From the NCBI GenBank assembly GCA_021154885.1, contig JAJKHS010000139.1, positions 1-64,000 on the forward strand: a stretch of DNA of 64,000 nucleotides. Reading direction: 5' to 3'. The notes below the pieces were generated by a model that saw only the letters and a program-made list of their open reading frames with translations, was not told the DNA's origin and made no database searches. Positions 1 to 8,027 of this stretch are shown in pieces (positions within the stretch are counted from its first letter, which is position 1; each line of letters opens with the position of its first letter). The position numbers were made by a program, and so were the translations under genes. This DNA comes from Thermoanaerobaculum sp. GTDB lineage: Bacteria > Acidobacteriota > Thermoanaerobaculia > Multivoradales > UBA5704.

Positions 1-46
1 AATGGGGTTCAGGGGGTCCCGGGTTCAAATCCCGGCGTCCCGACCA
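1..46 (+). tRNA. tRNA-Pro(GGG), 3' part
   Basis: The window opens inside a tRNA. The T arm reads CCGGG-TTCAAAT-CCCGG (19-35), followed by the acceptor 3' strand CGTCCCG, discriminator A and an encoded CCA (44-46). Counting back through a five-base variable loop and the 3' anticodon stem puts the anticodon loop at 2-8, with U33 at 3, anticodon GGG at 4-6 and G37 at 7. G72 implies a C1-G72 first pair, and with the A73 discriminator this fits proline tRNA. The 5' half lies outside the window, so the D arm cannot be checked. Confidence 0.85.
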
Positions 47-149
47 ATTTCACTTTTAACTCAAAGAGTTAACTCAAGCCTCTCTAAAGAGTCTGTGCGC
101 CAGAAAGCTCAAGGGCAGCGTTGGTGGGCCGCGGCTTCGGAAAAGCAAG

Positions 150-232
150 AACTCAAAGGCATCAAAGACACCAAGGAGACGCCGAGACGGGGTCTTCCTT
201 GTCTTTGTATCCTTGATGTCCTGGCGTTTCTG
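150..232. repeat. Imperfect inverted repeat of AAGGACA-like words
   Basis: A left arm rich in CAAAGGCATCAAAGACACC (from about 157) is answered by CCTTGTCTTTGTATCC and TTGATGTCCTGGCG (about 197-229), which read as its imperfect complement. Both arms are built from short words of the type AAGGACATCAAGG. Similar text occurs at 48672-48770, and a related style (AGTCCCTGA words) at 41622-41732. The stretch from the tRNA to the next gene otherwise shows nothing coding. Confidence 0.5.
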
Positions 233-304
233 CCGCGCAGGCTCCTGACACACCGACAACGCAAATCGAAGCGCCGTCCAAGCCCCCAGAACGGCGCGTT
301 TGCC

Positions 305-679
305 TCAGGGGCCCTGGGACGACTTGGAGTAGCTCACGGCGAGCGGGCCGCCGACCTTCCATTGGGCGAGGGGCACGGGGGCGCCGGGTCCCTGAGGATT
401 CTGGAAGGTGATCTCGAGGTGGACGATCTGGCCGCGGACCTCGGGGGCGTACTGCTCGCCGTCGAGGAACGTATAGTTCCACCAGACCCAGCGGGAGTCG
501 CCGAGGACGGCGGAGCGAAGATCGGGTTCGCCGAGGAGCCCTTCCACCTCGGCGGCGGTCTTCCCGGCGACCAGTCCGCGAATCTGATCGTAGGATTGTT
601 GGGACTTCGCCGCGGGCCGGCAGGACGCGAGGCCGAGGAGAAGGCTCAAGATCAGGATCCTGGGGCGCGCCTTTCTCAT
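305..679 (-). CDS. Small lipoprotein, BamE/SmpA-like fold possible
   Basis: A 124-residue protein with a basic N-terminus, a hydrophobic stretch and a lipobox (LASC, Cys near residue 20), so it is probably a lipid-anchored envelope protein. The mature part has a segment 'YDQIRGLVAGKTAAEVEGLL' followed by 'GEP', resembling the helix-helix-GxP opening of SmpA/BamE-type domains, then beta-rich sequence with Trp residues. The ATG at 679 is preferred over the adjacent TTG at 682 because AGGAG lies six bases upstream of it. It is the last gene of a - strand run, behind a strong hairpin. Its function is unknown; the BamE-like assignment is tentative. Confidence 0.7.
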   Translation of the reverse strand: MRKARPRILILSLLLGLASCRPAAKSQQSYDQIRGLVAGKTAAEVEGLLGEPDLRSAVLGDSRWVWWNYTFLDGEQYAPEVRGQIVHLEITFQNPQGPGAPVPLAQWKVGGPLAVSYSKSSQGP

Positions 680-701
680 CAAGGTCTCCTGGGGGCGGGG
701 G

Positions 702-730
702 GGGACCGGCGTGGCGGGTGCGCCGGTCCC
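702..730 (-). terminator. 10-bp-stem hairpin after the 56-aa gene
   Basis: GGGACCGGCG and CGCCGGTCCC form a perfect 10-bp stem around a nine-base loop, 20 bases past the stop codon of the upstream - strand gene. There is no T tract, so it may be an attenuator, an mRNA-end stabiliser or a factor-dependent terminator rather than a classic intrinsic terminator. Confidence 0.5.
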
Positions 731-750
731 GGGAGAAAGGTCGTTGCGGG

Positions 751-921
751 TCAGACGTCCTTGGGATGCGGGTGGTGGTGGCCGCCATTGTCGCGGGGTT
801 TTCCCGGATCGGGAGTGGCTTGAGAGTTGTCGACGGCTTTGGCGCCGTCCGTTTCACGGCGCGGTTTGATGATCGTCTCTGGCTGGCTGTCGTCGAGCGG
901 TGCGGAGTCGGGCTTGGTCAT
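751..921 (-). CDS. 56-aa acidic/His-tailed peptide of unknown function
   Basis: A short open frame starting at ATG 921 directly behind GGAGGGAGAG, a strong ribosome-binding site. The peptide has no signal sequence or membrane segment. It is hydrophilic, rich in D, P, K and Q, and ends in 'GGHHHPHPKDV'. It follows the TPR-CHAT gene on the same strand but has its own upstream two-block promoter-like sequence (969-1001), matching those in front of CHAT-SAVED and cmr2. No family is recognised. A protease substrate, a metal-binding peptide or a small regulator are all possible. The evidence for translation is the RBS and the shared upstream element. Confidence 0.5.
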   Translation of the reverse strand: MTKPDSAPLDDSQPETIIKPRRETDGAKAVDNSQATPDPGKPRDNGGHHHPHPKDV

Positions 922-968
922 CTCTCCCTCCGATTTCCTTGAGTGGGCCGCCGGCCATGGCGGTTGCA

Positions 969-1001
969 GGGTGAGACGCAGGCCGGGCGAGTTTTGGTAA
1001 G
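969..1001 (-). promoter_or_regulatory. Two-block promoter-like motif, copy B
   Basis: Read on the - strand: CTTACC (1001-996), 20 bases, then CTCACCC (975-969), 48 bases before the ATG of the 56-aa gene. The same two blocks with 19-20-base spacing occur upstream of cmr2 (7874-7905, +) and CHAT-SAVED (7812-7845, -). The flanks also agree: CTGCGTCTCACCC here and GCTGCGTCTCACCC at cmr2. An ECF-type promoter or a shared operator is the simplest reading. Confidence 0.55.
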
Positions 1002-1028
1002 GAGGAGAGGAGCGCGGCGGGTCGCCGG

Positions 1029-4000
1029 CTATTGCCAGTCGCCGAGAAGCACGAAGCCGGCCCAGTAGCGCGGCGAGCGCCACTGGGGTTGGGCGCGGAT
1101 GGCGAGTTGGGCCTCCCGGAGCGCTCTGCCGGGAGGAAGATGGTCGATGAGCAGGCGTCGGTAGAGCTGGTTCATCAGCGCGGCCGTGGACTGGTCCTCG
1201 ACCTGCCAGAGGCTGGCCAGGACCCGCGGCGCCCCGGCGGTGAGGAACGCCTGGGCGAGCCCGGCCAGCTCCTCTCCGGGAGTCTGACGCCCGAGGGCGG
1301 TGTCGCAGGCGCTCAGCACGACCAGGTCGGCTGGCAGGTCGAGTTCCGCCAGGTCGGGGACCCGCAGATAGCCGTCGACGGGGTGGCCCTGCGGGTCGAA
1401 GCGGGAGAAGACGAGAGCCGAAAGCTCGGACTGATCGGTGCGCTGCACGGCGTGGGTGGCGAAGTGGAGGATGCGATACCGGGAGAGGCGCCCGCTCATC
1501 ACGAGGTCGCGAGAGGCGTCGAAGTCGAGGGCCTGGAAGGCCCTGCCGGGAGGGAGAAGGAGGGCGAGGGCGATGGCTTCGTTCCGTGTGAAGACGAGGC
1601 GGGGGAGGAAGGCGTCCCCCGAGTCGCCGGATGTCTTGAAGGGTGCGGCAGACCCCAGGCGCTCGTCGCTGGCGTCGAAGACCGGGTCGGCCAGGATGGC
1701 CAGGGCCTCGGGTGGGGGCCGGCGCTGCGCCGCCCTGCTCCGCAGCTCCGCCAGCACCGCCAGGGACGGCACGGCAACGACCTCATGGTGGGCCAGCAAA
1801 GGCTCGTGCCCGCCGATCGGGTCGGGGAGGGCGGCGAAGGGGACGTACTGCTGAAGGCCATCGGCGGCGATTAGCAGGCGCTTGCCCCGCAGTTGGCCGG
1901 CCACGGGTCCGAGGAGCCGCCGGCTGAGCGCGAGCAGATGCGACTCTCGCCCCGCACTGCCGCTCGGGGGCGAGCCCCCGGCGAGCTCCTCGTAGGCGGA
2001 GCGGAGGAGGGGCTCCAGGACCTCGGCCCCGGGCAGCTCGAAGCTCTGGACGCCAGCGGTCGAAACCGCCCAGAGATAGCCGCGGCCGCTCGCGAGGTAG
2101 TACTCGAGGAGAATGGTGTCCGGGTCGAGGAGCTGGCGCCGCAGGGCGTCGGCGGAGGGGCGTTCGGCGGCGGGCTCCGAATGCCGGAAGCGGATCTCGG
2201 AGTCGACTTCGCTCAGGCGGTCGAGCAACTCGGAGATCGTCCGCTCGGCGACGGCCCTGTCGGTCTGGCTGGACGCGGGCGAGTGCTGGCGGGCGTCTTG
2301 GATACCGATCTCCCGGAGCAGCTCGCGGCGCCGGCGAATCCACTCGGGATCGACCTGCGCCTGCAGATCGGCGCGCTGCCGGCGCGACTCGCGCAGGGCG
2401 TCGAGCAGGCTGCGGGCGCGAGCCTGTTCGCTGCGGTCCAGGGCCCGGAGGTCGAATCCCTGCGCCGGTTGCTGGCGGTGTTGATCCATCAGGGTATGAA
2501 TCAGCACGCTGTAGGCGCTGTTGTTGGCGGCCAGGTAGGAGGCCTGGAGGTCCCGGCGCGGAATGGCGGCCCGCTGTGACTCGACGATCTTCAGCGACGC
2601 CTCGGCGTAGAGCTGAGCCCTGGCGAGGTTGCCGCGTTCGCGCTCGGCTTCGGCCAGACCGTGAAGTGCCCTGGCCTCGGCCGCCGGGTTCCGGGCCTGC
2701 CGCGCGAGACTCAACCCCTGCTCGAAGGGCTGGAGCGCCTGGCTCGGCTGGTTCCGGTACACCGCAACCCAGCCCAGATTGGTCCAGGTGACCGCCTGGC
2801 TGTCGAGGTCGTTGAGAGCGGTGAAGGTTGCGAGCGCCTGGCGATACGTGGCCTCGGCGTCGTCATAGCTCCCGAGGAGTCGAAATGCGAGCCCCAGCGT
2901 CTCCAGCGTGTTGGCCTGATCCTTGGGGAAGTCCAGGTCTTTTTGCAGATCGCGTGCGCGCTCCAGGAAAGGCAGGGCGCGGTGCGGCTCCGTCATCAGC
3001 CAGACCCCACCGATCTGGGTCAACGAGATTGAACGCAGGCGCCGGTTGTCCAGGAGGTTGCGGATTCTCAGGGCGCGCCAGTGGGCGTCGATGGCGCGCT
3101 GCCAGTCGCCGGTCGAGGTATAGACCAGACCGATGCCGGCCCAGGTATTGGCTTCCTGGGTGCGCGCCTCGGCGCCCTGCTGCCGCTGCCAGAGGCCCAG
3201 GGACTCGCGAAAAAAACTCAGCGACCGCCCGAGATCGCCATGGAGCTGAAACAAATTGCCGAGATTGTTCAGGATCGCAGCCTGCTCTTTTATCTCTCCC
3301 GTTTGGTGTACCAGCTCAAGAGCGCGCTGATAGGACTCCGCCGCCCGCTCGAACTCCGCCAAGTCTCTGTAGCAGGTCCCGATCGCATCGAGGGCCGTGG
3401 CCTCGAAATGGCGATCTCCGAGAGTCTGGAACAACTCTGCGGCGCGCTGGAGGTCGTCGAGCGCTTCGCGGGGCTGCTGCTGGAGTCGGCCGAGGAGCAG
3501 GAAGGCGTCGGCCTCGTGCCACCGATCGCCCGCTTCGTGAAACAGGAACACCGATCTCTGAAACCTGGCCGAGACCTCCGAGAAGCGGTCCGGCTTGTCG
3601 CGGAGCCCCTTGGCCTCGTAGAAGGCACGGTCGGCTCCCGCCTGGCTGCGGTCTCGCCGTCTTGGCGGTCTCAGGGCGCGGAGGCTGGGTACGTAGGTCC
3701 CCGCCGGGGTTCCCGGATCCGTCGAGACTTCGAGGCGGTAGCGACCCGCGGTCTCGGCGAGCAGATGGACCTCCTCGGGGCCATGGGCTCCGTTCGGGGT
3801 GTTGATCCGAAAGAGTTTTTTCGCGCCCGGAGCGAAGACGTCGACGCCGAGGTCGACCCCCTGCTGATCGAAGGTGGCGTGGAGGTACTTACCGGCTTCC
3901 AGATCGATCTCGTAGGCGTCGATCTGGCCGCCGGCGAGCTGGCGCGGGCTTCCTGGCCCCGGTGCGAGGGTGAAGCTGCGCACCACCGGCTGCGGCTCGG

Positions 4001-4130
4001 CGGCCGGCGCCGCGGCGCTCTTGGCGGCCGGCGCCGCCGGCGAGCCGGCAGGGCGGCCGCAACCGGAGACGGCCAGGCCCGCGAGCACGCAGGTCAGAGC
4101 GCAGCGAAAGCGCGAAGCGAAGAGCGCCAG
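1029..4130 (-). CDS. TPR-CHAT lipoprotein (caspase-like protease)
   Basis: About 1033 residues: a lipoprotein signal with lipobox LAVSGC, a beta-rich segment resembling a pre-peptidase C-terminal (PPC) domain (about residues 40-140), a long array of TPR helices (about 170-560), a coiled linker and a C-terminal CHAT domain. The CHAT catalytic pair is visible as His in 'ILHFATHAVQ' (near 891) and Cys in 'VVLSACDTALG' (near 941). CHAT domains are caspase/separase-like cysteine peptidases, and TPRs usually present substrates or partners. The lipobox predicts membrane anchoring. No ATG, GTG or TTG lies just before the signal sequence. CTG at 4130, five bases behind GGGAGAG, is the best start; ATG 4307 would run into the upstream gene. 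It follows the anti-sigma gene on the same strand. Confidence 0.85.
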   Translation of the reverse strand: MALFASRFRCALTCVLAGLAVSGCGRPAGSPAAPAAKSAAAPAAEPQPVVRSFTLAPGPGSPRQLAGGQIDAYEIDLEAGKYLHATFDQQGVDLGVDVFAPGAKKLFRINTPNGAHGPEEVHLLAETAGRYRLEVSTDPGTPAGTYVPSLRALRPPRRRDRSQAGADRAFYEAKGLRDKPDRFSEVSARFQRSVFLFHEAGDRWHEADAFLLLGRLQQQPREALDDLQRAAELFQTLGDRHFEATALDAIGTCYRDLAEFERAAESYQRALELVHQTGEIKEQAAILNNLGNLFQLHGDLGRSLSFFRESLGLWQRQQGAEARTQEANTWAGIGLVYTSTGDWQRAIDAHWRALRIRNLLDNRRLRSISLTQIGGVWLMTEPHRALPFLERARDLQKDLDFPKDQANTLETLGLAFRLLGSYDDAEATYRQALATFTALNDLDSQAVTWTNLGWVAVYRNQPSQALQPFEQGLSLARQARNPAAEARALHGLAEAERERGNLARAQLYAEASLKIVESQRAAIPRRDLQASYLAANNSAYSVLIHTLMDQHRQQPAQGFDLRALDRSEQARARSLLDALRESRRQRADLQAQVDPEWIRRRRELLREIGIQDARQHSPASSQTDRAVAERTISELLDRLSEVDSEIRFRHSEPAAERPSADALRRQLLDPDTILLEYYLASGRGYLWAVSTAGVQSFELPGAEVLEPLLRSAYEELAGGSPPSGSAGRESHLLALSRRLLGPVAGQLRGKRLLIAADGLQQYVPFAALPDPIGGHEPLLAHHEVVAVPSLAVLAELRSRAAQRRPPPEALAILADPVFDASDERLGSAAPFKTSGDSGDAFLPRLVFTRNEAIALALLLPPGRAFQALDFDASRDLVMSGRLSRYRILHFATHAVQRTDQSELSALVFSRFDPQGHPVDGYLRVPDLAELDLPADLVVLSACDTALGRQTPGEELAGLAQAFLTAGAPRVLASLWQVEDQSTAALMNQLYRRLLIDHLPPGRALREAQLAIRAQPQWRSPRYWAGFVLLGDWQ

Positions 4131-4203
4131 GTTTTCTCTCCCGTCGGATCTGGGGACCGAGCGGAAGTATACGGCTTTCCGGCAGCAGCCTGCGGGCGGG
4201 CGT

Positions 4204-5001
4204 TCAGGAGCCGGAGATGTGGAGGGCGTGCTCGGCGATCGCCTCGGCGTGGGAGCCCCGCAGGCCGACGATGCGGAGGCGGTAGTCGCCCGCGGCCAGT
4301 TGCCCACGGCCGAGGGCGATCACCAAGAGCCGGGGCGGCCGGTCGCCGGTGGCTGGCGCCTGGGTCCCGGCAGGCCCCACGGCGACCGGGACCAGAAGGG
4401 CGTCCGCGGACAGGCGAAGCTCGCCGCCGGGCGTCCGGATCTCGATCCTGTAGGCGGGGAAGGAGGCGCGCGCCGGGAGGGGCAGAGCGAGGACGGCGGG
4501 ACCCTCGGCAAGCCGGACGCTGAGGGGCTGGCCGGAGCCCCCCACGCCCCGAATGACCTCGCCGCCCCCTGGCGGGTAGGCCACGAGCGGCGCCCCGGCG
4601 CTGGTGCCCCGGTGGTTCGCGATCCACAGCGGGAAGCCGATCAGGCAGGCCAGGAGGCCCGCCGCCAGGGCGAAAAACGCCCTGGGAGAGGTGGTCAGCC
4701 GGCGAAAGCGGCCGACGGGTGGAGGCGGCGCTGGCGCTGCCGATCTCGACGCCGCCAGCCGGGCCTGCACGGCCTGCCAGGAGGCCCGGGTCTGGCCGGG
4801 GCTGGGCAGCTCCTCGGGCCGGGCCACGGTTTCCAGGTCCTCCGCCTCCATCAGCTCCTGAAAATCCGGGAGGCTGAGCAGCGCCACGGTGCACTCCCGG
4901 CAGGCGACCAGGTGCTCCTGGATCTCGTCCTCCTCGCCGGGGGAGAGCTGGCCGGCCTGGTAAGCGGCCAAGCGCCGGGGCGTGGGATGGTCTTCGGTCA
5001 T
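4204..5001 (-). CDS. Zinc-finger anti-sigma factor, membrane-anchored
   Basis: A 265-residue protein with an N-terminal zf-HC2/ZAS-type motif (H-x3-C-x2-C in 'EHLVACREC', near residue 30), a proline-rich linker, one transmembrane helix ('ALAAGLLACLIGFPLWIA', about residue 115) and a beta-rich extracytoplasmic domain. ZAS proteins bind and inhibit ECF sigma factors. The ATG overlaps the sigma stop codon (ATGA), so the two are translationally coupled, the standard sigma/anti-sigma arrangement. The periplasmic half probably senses a signal or is a point of proteolytic control. The neighbouring CHAT proteases make proteolytic inactivation an attractive hypothesis, but nothing in the sequence proves it. 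Confidence 0.85.
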   Translation of the reverse strand: MTEDHPTPRRLAAYQAGQLSPGEEDEIQEHLVACRECTVALLSLPDFQELMEAEDLETVARPEELPSPGQTRASWQAVQARLAASRSAAPAPPPPVGRFRRLTTSPRAFFALAAGLLACLIGFPLWIANHRGTSAGAPLVAYPPGGGEVIRGVGGSGQPLSVRLAEGPAVLALPLPARASFPAYRIEIRTPGGELRLSADALLVPVAVGPAGTQAPATGDRPPRLLVIALGRGQLAAGDYRLRIVGLRGSHAEAIAEHALHISGS

Positions 5002-5654
5002 CGCTCTTCCTCGTGGAAGAAAGTCCCCGCTTGCGGACCCAGCCTCTGTTGCAGGACCTGCCTGGCCTGGCCGAGATGGGCCTTGACGGTGTCGAGGCTG
5101 AGCCGCATCACCTCGGCGATTTCCCGGTATTTGAGGCCCTGGTGGAAGCGCAGAATGGCGCACCGTTGCATCTTCGGCGGCAGCGAGATCAGTGCCTCCC
5201 GCAGGGTGGCGAGTTGCTCCTTCTTCTCCACTTCCTCGTAGGGGCTCGGCCCAGCCGCCTTCAGCACCACGCCACCCGGCCTCCGGCGCTCGGTATCGGC
5301 CGGCTGCGACTCCTCCAGCGGCAACTCGACGCCGTCGCGCTTGGCCGCCCCCATCCGCCGCTGCTCGTTGACGTACAGGTGGCCGGCGATCCCCCAGAGC
5401 CAGGTCGAGAAACGCGATCGGTGCTCGAAGGAGGCGATCTTGTCGAAGGCGTTGAATAGCGCGTCCTGGGCGAGCTCCTCGCACCGCTCCGGCGCCAGGC
5501 CGTGGCGACGGAAGAAGGCGAACAGCCGGGGGTGGAAGCGCTCGTAGAGCCGCTCGAAGTTGCGCTCGACGTCGACGCCGGCCTGGATCTGCGCCACCCA
5601 CGCGGCCACCGGATCGTCGGCCGCCGGCTCCGGCTCGCGAGGCTGGAAGGTCAC
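4998..5654 (-). CDS. ECF-type RNA polymerase sigma factor
   Basis: A 218-residue sigma-70-family protein. Region 2 is seen in 'ELAQDALFNAFDKIASF' and 'FSTWLWGIAGHLYVNEQRR', and region 4 helix-turn-helix in 'KYREIAEVMRLSLDTVKAHL' near the C-terminus. Regions 1 and 3 are missing, as in ECF factors. Region 4 is preceded by 'LPPKMQRCAILRF', typical of this domain. The GTG at 5654 is chosen because upstream sequence lacks domain similarity; longer starts up to 5789 are possible. It overlaps the anti-sigma gene by ATGA and lies 134 bases behind CHAT-SAVED. Such sigma/ZAS/CHAT-TPR trios also occur outside CRISPR loci, so a role in immunity is an inference from position and shared upstream motifs. 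Confidence 0.88.
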   Translation of the reverse strand: MTFQPREPEPAADDPVAAWVAQIQAGVDVERNFERLYERFHPRLFAFFRRHGLAPERCEELAQDALFNAFDKIASFEHRSRFSTWLWGIAGHLYVNEQRRMGAAKRDGVELPLEESQPADTERRRPGGVVLKAAGPSPYEEVEKKEQLATLREALISLPPKMQRCAILRFHQGLKYREIAEVMRLSLDTVKAHLGQARQVLQQRLGPQAGTFFHEEER

Positions 5655-5701
5655 CGCGGCCCGCCGGCACGGCCCCCTCGCGGCAGCGCGAGCCAAAGGG
5701 C

Positions 5702-5739
5702 GGGAGGAGTCGCGAAGCGGTGGGGCACGATGGGGTAAG
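5702..5739 (-). promoter_or_regulatory. Possible weak fourth copy of the two-block motif
   Basis: On the - strand CTTACC (5739-5734) is followed after 24 bases by CTCCTCCC (5709-5702), about 48 bases before the sigma GTG start. The first block is exact, but the spacing is four bases longer than in the three good copies and the second block is divergent. It could be an autoregulatory promoter of the sigma gene or chance. Confidence 0.2.
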
Positions 5740-5788
5740 TCTAGCCCACCCCGAGCTCCCCTTGCGATCCTCCTCGCCCTGAATTCCA

Positions 5789-7747
5789 TTACGCCCCGGC
5801 CGGTTTCTCCTCCGCCGGCGGCAGCAGGATCGACGGGATGTACGCCCCCGGCAGGCCGCTCTCGAAGTCGTGCTCGTAGAGCTGGATACGGCCGAGCCCG
5901 TGCGAAAGCTGGCCGAGGAAGAAGAGGAGCGCGTTGGGTGCCGAGGCGAAGAGGTGGAGCACCCCGTAGCGCTCCTGCACCGTCCGCGCCGCGAGCTTGC
6001 TGGCCAGCACCTCGGCCAGCCGGAGGGCGTGGAGACCGTCGCGGACCCCGTTCCAGGACGGCCCCGTCGCCAACTCGACCGGCAGGGTGCGCCGGACCGC
6101 AAGCTTGGAGGTCTCCAGATAGTGTCGGACGTCGACCAGCACCGGCCGCGTGATGCTGAGGGCGACGGCCACGTCATTCGCGCTGGCGTCGCCGGGCACG
6201 TCCCGCTGCTTGCGGAAGAGGGTCTCCTGATCCGGCGCGACCGGCGCCACCCGCCATTCCTGGACCGGGTTGTCACTCCTCACCCGCTGGCGCAGGGTGA
6301 CGTCGAGCCCGCTCTTGACGTTCAGCACGTAGCCGGCGGCGAAGGCGATGCTCGAGTGCGCCGCCAGGTTGAGGTGGAGGGGCCGCCGCGAAGCGCCGGC
6401 CTGGGTCAGGAACTTCCGCAGCCGGGGGACGACCTCGGTCTGCCACAGGCACGATTCCTTGATGTAGCGATTCCCCTTGCCGGTGAAGAACGGCCGGAGA
6501 TCGAGGATCTCGTCGCACTCCTGGTCCATCTCCCCGCCCCAGACGAAGACCCCGCCGGTGTCCGAGAAGGTCCGGATGCCCAGGCGGATCGGGTCGGTCT
6601 CCCGGGCGGTCGATGGCGGGCGAGAGCCCCGCGCCGCGCCGTTTCGCCCCTCCTCGCCCAGGATGTTGCCGTCCCTGATGCGGGTGAACAGGGCGGGTGT
6701 GGCCCAGTCGGGCGATTGGGCGCGCAGGATCGCCAGCCGCCCCTCGGCCAATGCGGCATCGACCGGGTCGTGGGCGGCCAAGCGCTCGTAAAAAGCGGCG
6801 CTCAGCTCGATGGCCGGCCGGTCGTAGATGGGGGTCTGCATGGCGATCACCGCCGGCACCCCGGCCTGGACGAGAGCGGTCGCGGTGGCGCGGTGAGCAT
6901 CCTGTCCCTGGCGGCGGGGGAGCCTCGCGGTGTCGCAGGCGTTGAGGAACACCAGCCGCAGGTTGGGGAACGACTTCAGGTGCTCGCCGAGCATGGCGCC
7001 GGTGACTGGCTCCTCCTTCCCCCCGGGTGCCACGAAGCAGACCGTCCCATTGCCGCTTTGGTCGTCGAAGCCGCCGTGGCCGATGAAGTGGAGGACGTGC
7101 CACGTGTCTTCGAGGAGCTTCTTCCGCAAGTCGGCGAGGCTCGGCTGCTGGATGGCGGAGACCGAGATCGTGGGATTCTGCCCCAGAGCGGCCCAGATCT
7201 TCTTCCACTCCTCCTCGAGGTCGAGATGGTCAAGGTCGGAAGGGCCCGCCATCGCCACCAGCACCTTGAGCGGGCCGGTGAAGGGAGGAAGGGGCGGGCG
7301 ACCGACCGGCACGTAACGGACGATCGAGGTGTTCCGGAGGCGACACAGGAAATCCGCTCTCTCCCCGTCACGGACGAGCTCCCAGGGGAGACCGGCGAGG
7401 AGGAGGATACCCGGGTCCCCGAGGTCGAAGTTGAGCCGGATGCGCAGCCCCTCGTCCTGCCCGCCCCCTTCGAGGCGCGCCCGGCTCTCGTGAAACCGCT
7501 GGCCCACCGGTCCGGCGAAAAGCGACTCATAAAGAGCCTGTCCGATCCGCTCCAGCGTGAGCTGCGGCGTCTGGTCTTTTTTCGGGCTGAGCAGGAGGTC
7601 GAATTGCTCAGCCACTCCTTGAATCTCGTTCTTGGGGAAGGGGAGCTTGAACGTCGAGGCTCCCGAGCCGCACGGCGACTCGGCCTCGGCCTTGAGCTTC
7701 CCGCGCGGTGCGGCCTGAATTCTGATCTCAAAGTCTTGATAGCGCAT
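5789..7747 (-). CDS. CHAT-SAVED protein, likely cOA-activated protease effector
   Basis: A 652-residue protein with two halves. The N-terminal half is a CHAT peptidase with its usual N-terminal beta domain; the catalytic His is in 'VLHFIGHGGF' (near 219) and the Cys in 'LVFLNACDTA' (near 270). The C-terminal half (about 385-652) fits SAVED, the cyclic-nucleotide sensor of CBASS and CRISPR effectors. It begins 'GIRTFSDTGGVFVWGGE' and ends with 'HGLGRIQLYEHDFE' plus 'GAYIPSILLP'. CHAT-SAVED proteins are known to oligomerise on cyclic oligoadenylate and become active proteases. The gene is divergent from cmr2, whose product keeps a cyclase motif, so signal producer and sensor are paired. The ATG at 7747 has GAGGA six bases upstream. 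A two-block promoter-like element precedes it. Confidence 0.85.
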   Translation of the reverse strand: MRYQDFEIRIQAAPRGKLKAEAESPCGSGASTFKLPFPKNEIQGVAEQFDLLLSPKKDQTPQLTLERIGQALYESLFAGPVGQRFHESRARLEGGGQDEGLRIRLNFDLGDPGILLLAGLPWELVRDGERADFLCRLRNTSIVRYVPVGRPPLPPFTGPLKVLVAMAGPSDLDHLDLEEEWKKIWAALGQNPTISVSAIQQPSLADLRKKLLEDTWHVLHFIGHGGFDDQSGNGTVCFVAPGGKEEPVTGAMLGEHLKSFPNLRLVFLNACDTARLPRRQGQDAHRATATALVQAGVPAVIAMQTPIYDRPAIELSAAFYERLAAHDPVDAALAEGRLAILRAQSPDWATPALFTRIRDGNILGEEGRNGAARGSRPPSTARETDPIRLGIRTFSDTGGVFVWGGEMDQECDEILDLRPFFTGKGNRYIKESCLWQTEVVPRLRKFLTQAGASRRPLHLNLAAHSSIAFAAGYVLNVKSGLDVTLRQRVRSDNPVQEWRVAPVAPDQETLFRKQRDVPGDASANDVAVALSITRPVLVDVRHYLETSKLAVRRTLPVELATGPSWNGVRDGLHALRLAEVLASKLAARTVQERYGVLHLFASAPNALLFFLGQLSHGLGRIQLYEHDFESGLPGAYIPSILLPPAEEKPAGA

Positions 7748-7811
7748 TCCGGTCCTCGTCGGGGACGCGCAGCGGCGTGAAGCCGGTTCCACGCTCCGGC
7801 GATCCCTGGAA

Positions 7812-7845
7812 GGTATGAGTCGCCGCGGCGGGAGGATTTGGTAAG
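7812..7845 (-). promoter_or_regulatory. Two-block promoter-like motif, copy C (CHAT-SAVED)
   Basis: Read on the - strand: CTTACC (7845-7840), 20 bases, CTCATACC (7819-7812), then 64 bases to the CHAT-SAVED ATG. The first block continues as CTTACCAAAT, like CTTACCAAAA in copy B. It lies back to back with copy A in the cmr2/CHAT-SAVED divergent region. Confidence 0.55.
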
Positions 7846-7873
7846 GACCCGTGTGACCTCTTCCCAACCGCTT

Positions 7874-7905
7874 CTTACCCTTTTTCTCGCCGCTGCGTCT
7901 CACCC
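7874..7905 (+). promoter_or_regulatory. Two-block promoter-like motif, copy A (cmr operon)
   Basis: CTTACC (7874-7879), 19 bases, then CTCACCC (7899-7905), 122 bases ahead of the cmr2 ATG. The block-2 context, CTGCGTCTCACCC, is identical to copy B over 13 bases. The three copies lie in just the two intergenic regions that carry promoters of this island. Confidence 0.5.
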
Positions 7906-8027
7906 TTCCAGCACGCCCCGGGGGCCTCGTACAGATCCCCGGAAACATCGCGCGGCACGGCCGGACGTCCTGCGGCCGGGCCCGCCAAAGGAGGAGTCTC
8001 GGGTCTTGTGGACCCTGGCGAGGTGAG

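Noticed and set aside
4131-4307. ATG 4307 as start of the TPR-CHAT gene
   Set aside because: It would overlap the anti-sigma coding region by about 100 bases and put roughly 60 low-complexity residues before the signal peptide.
5702-5739. A fourth good copy of the two-block promoter motif before the sigma gene
   Set aside because: The first block is exact, but spacing is 24 instead of 19-20 and the second block is poor. It was kept only as a weak feature.
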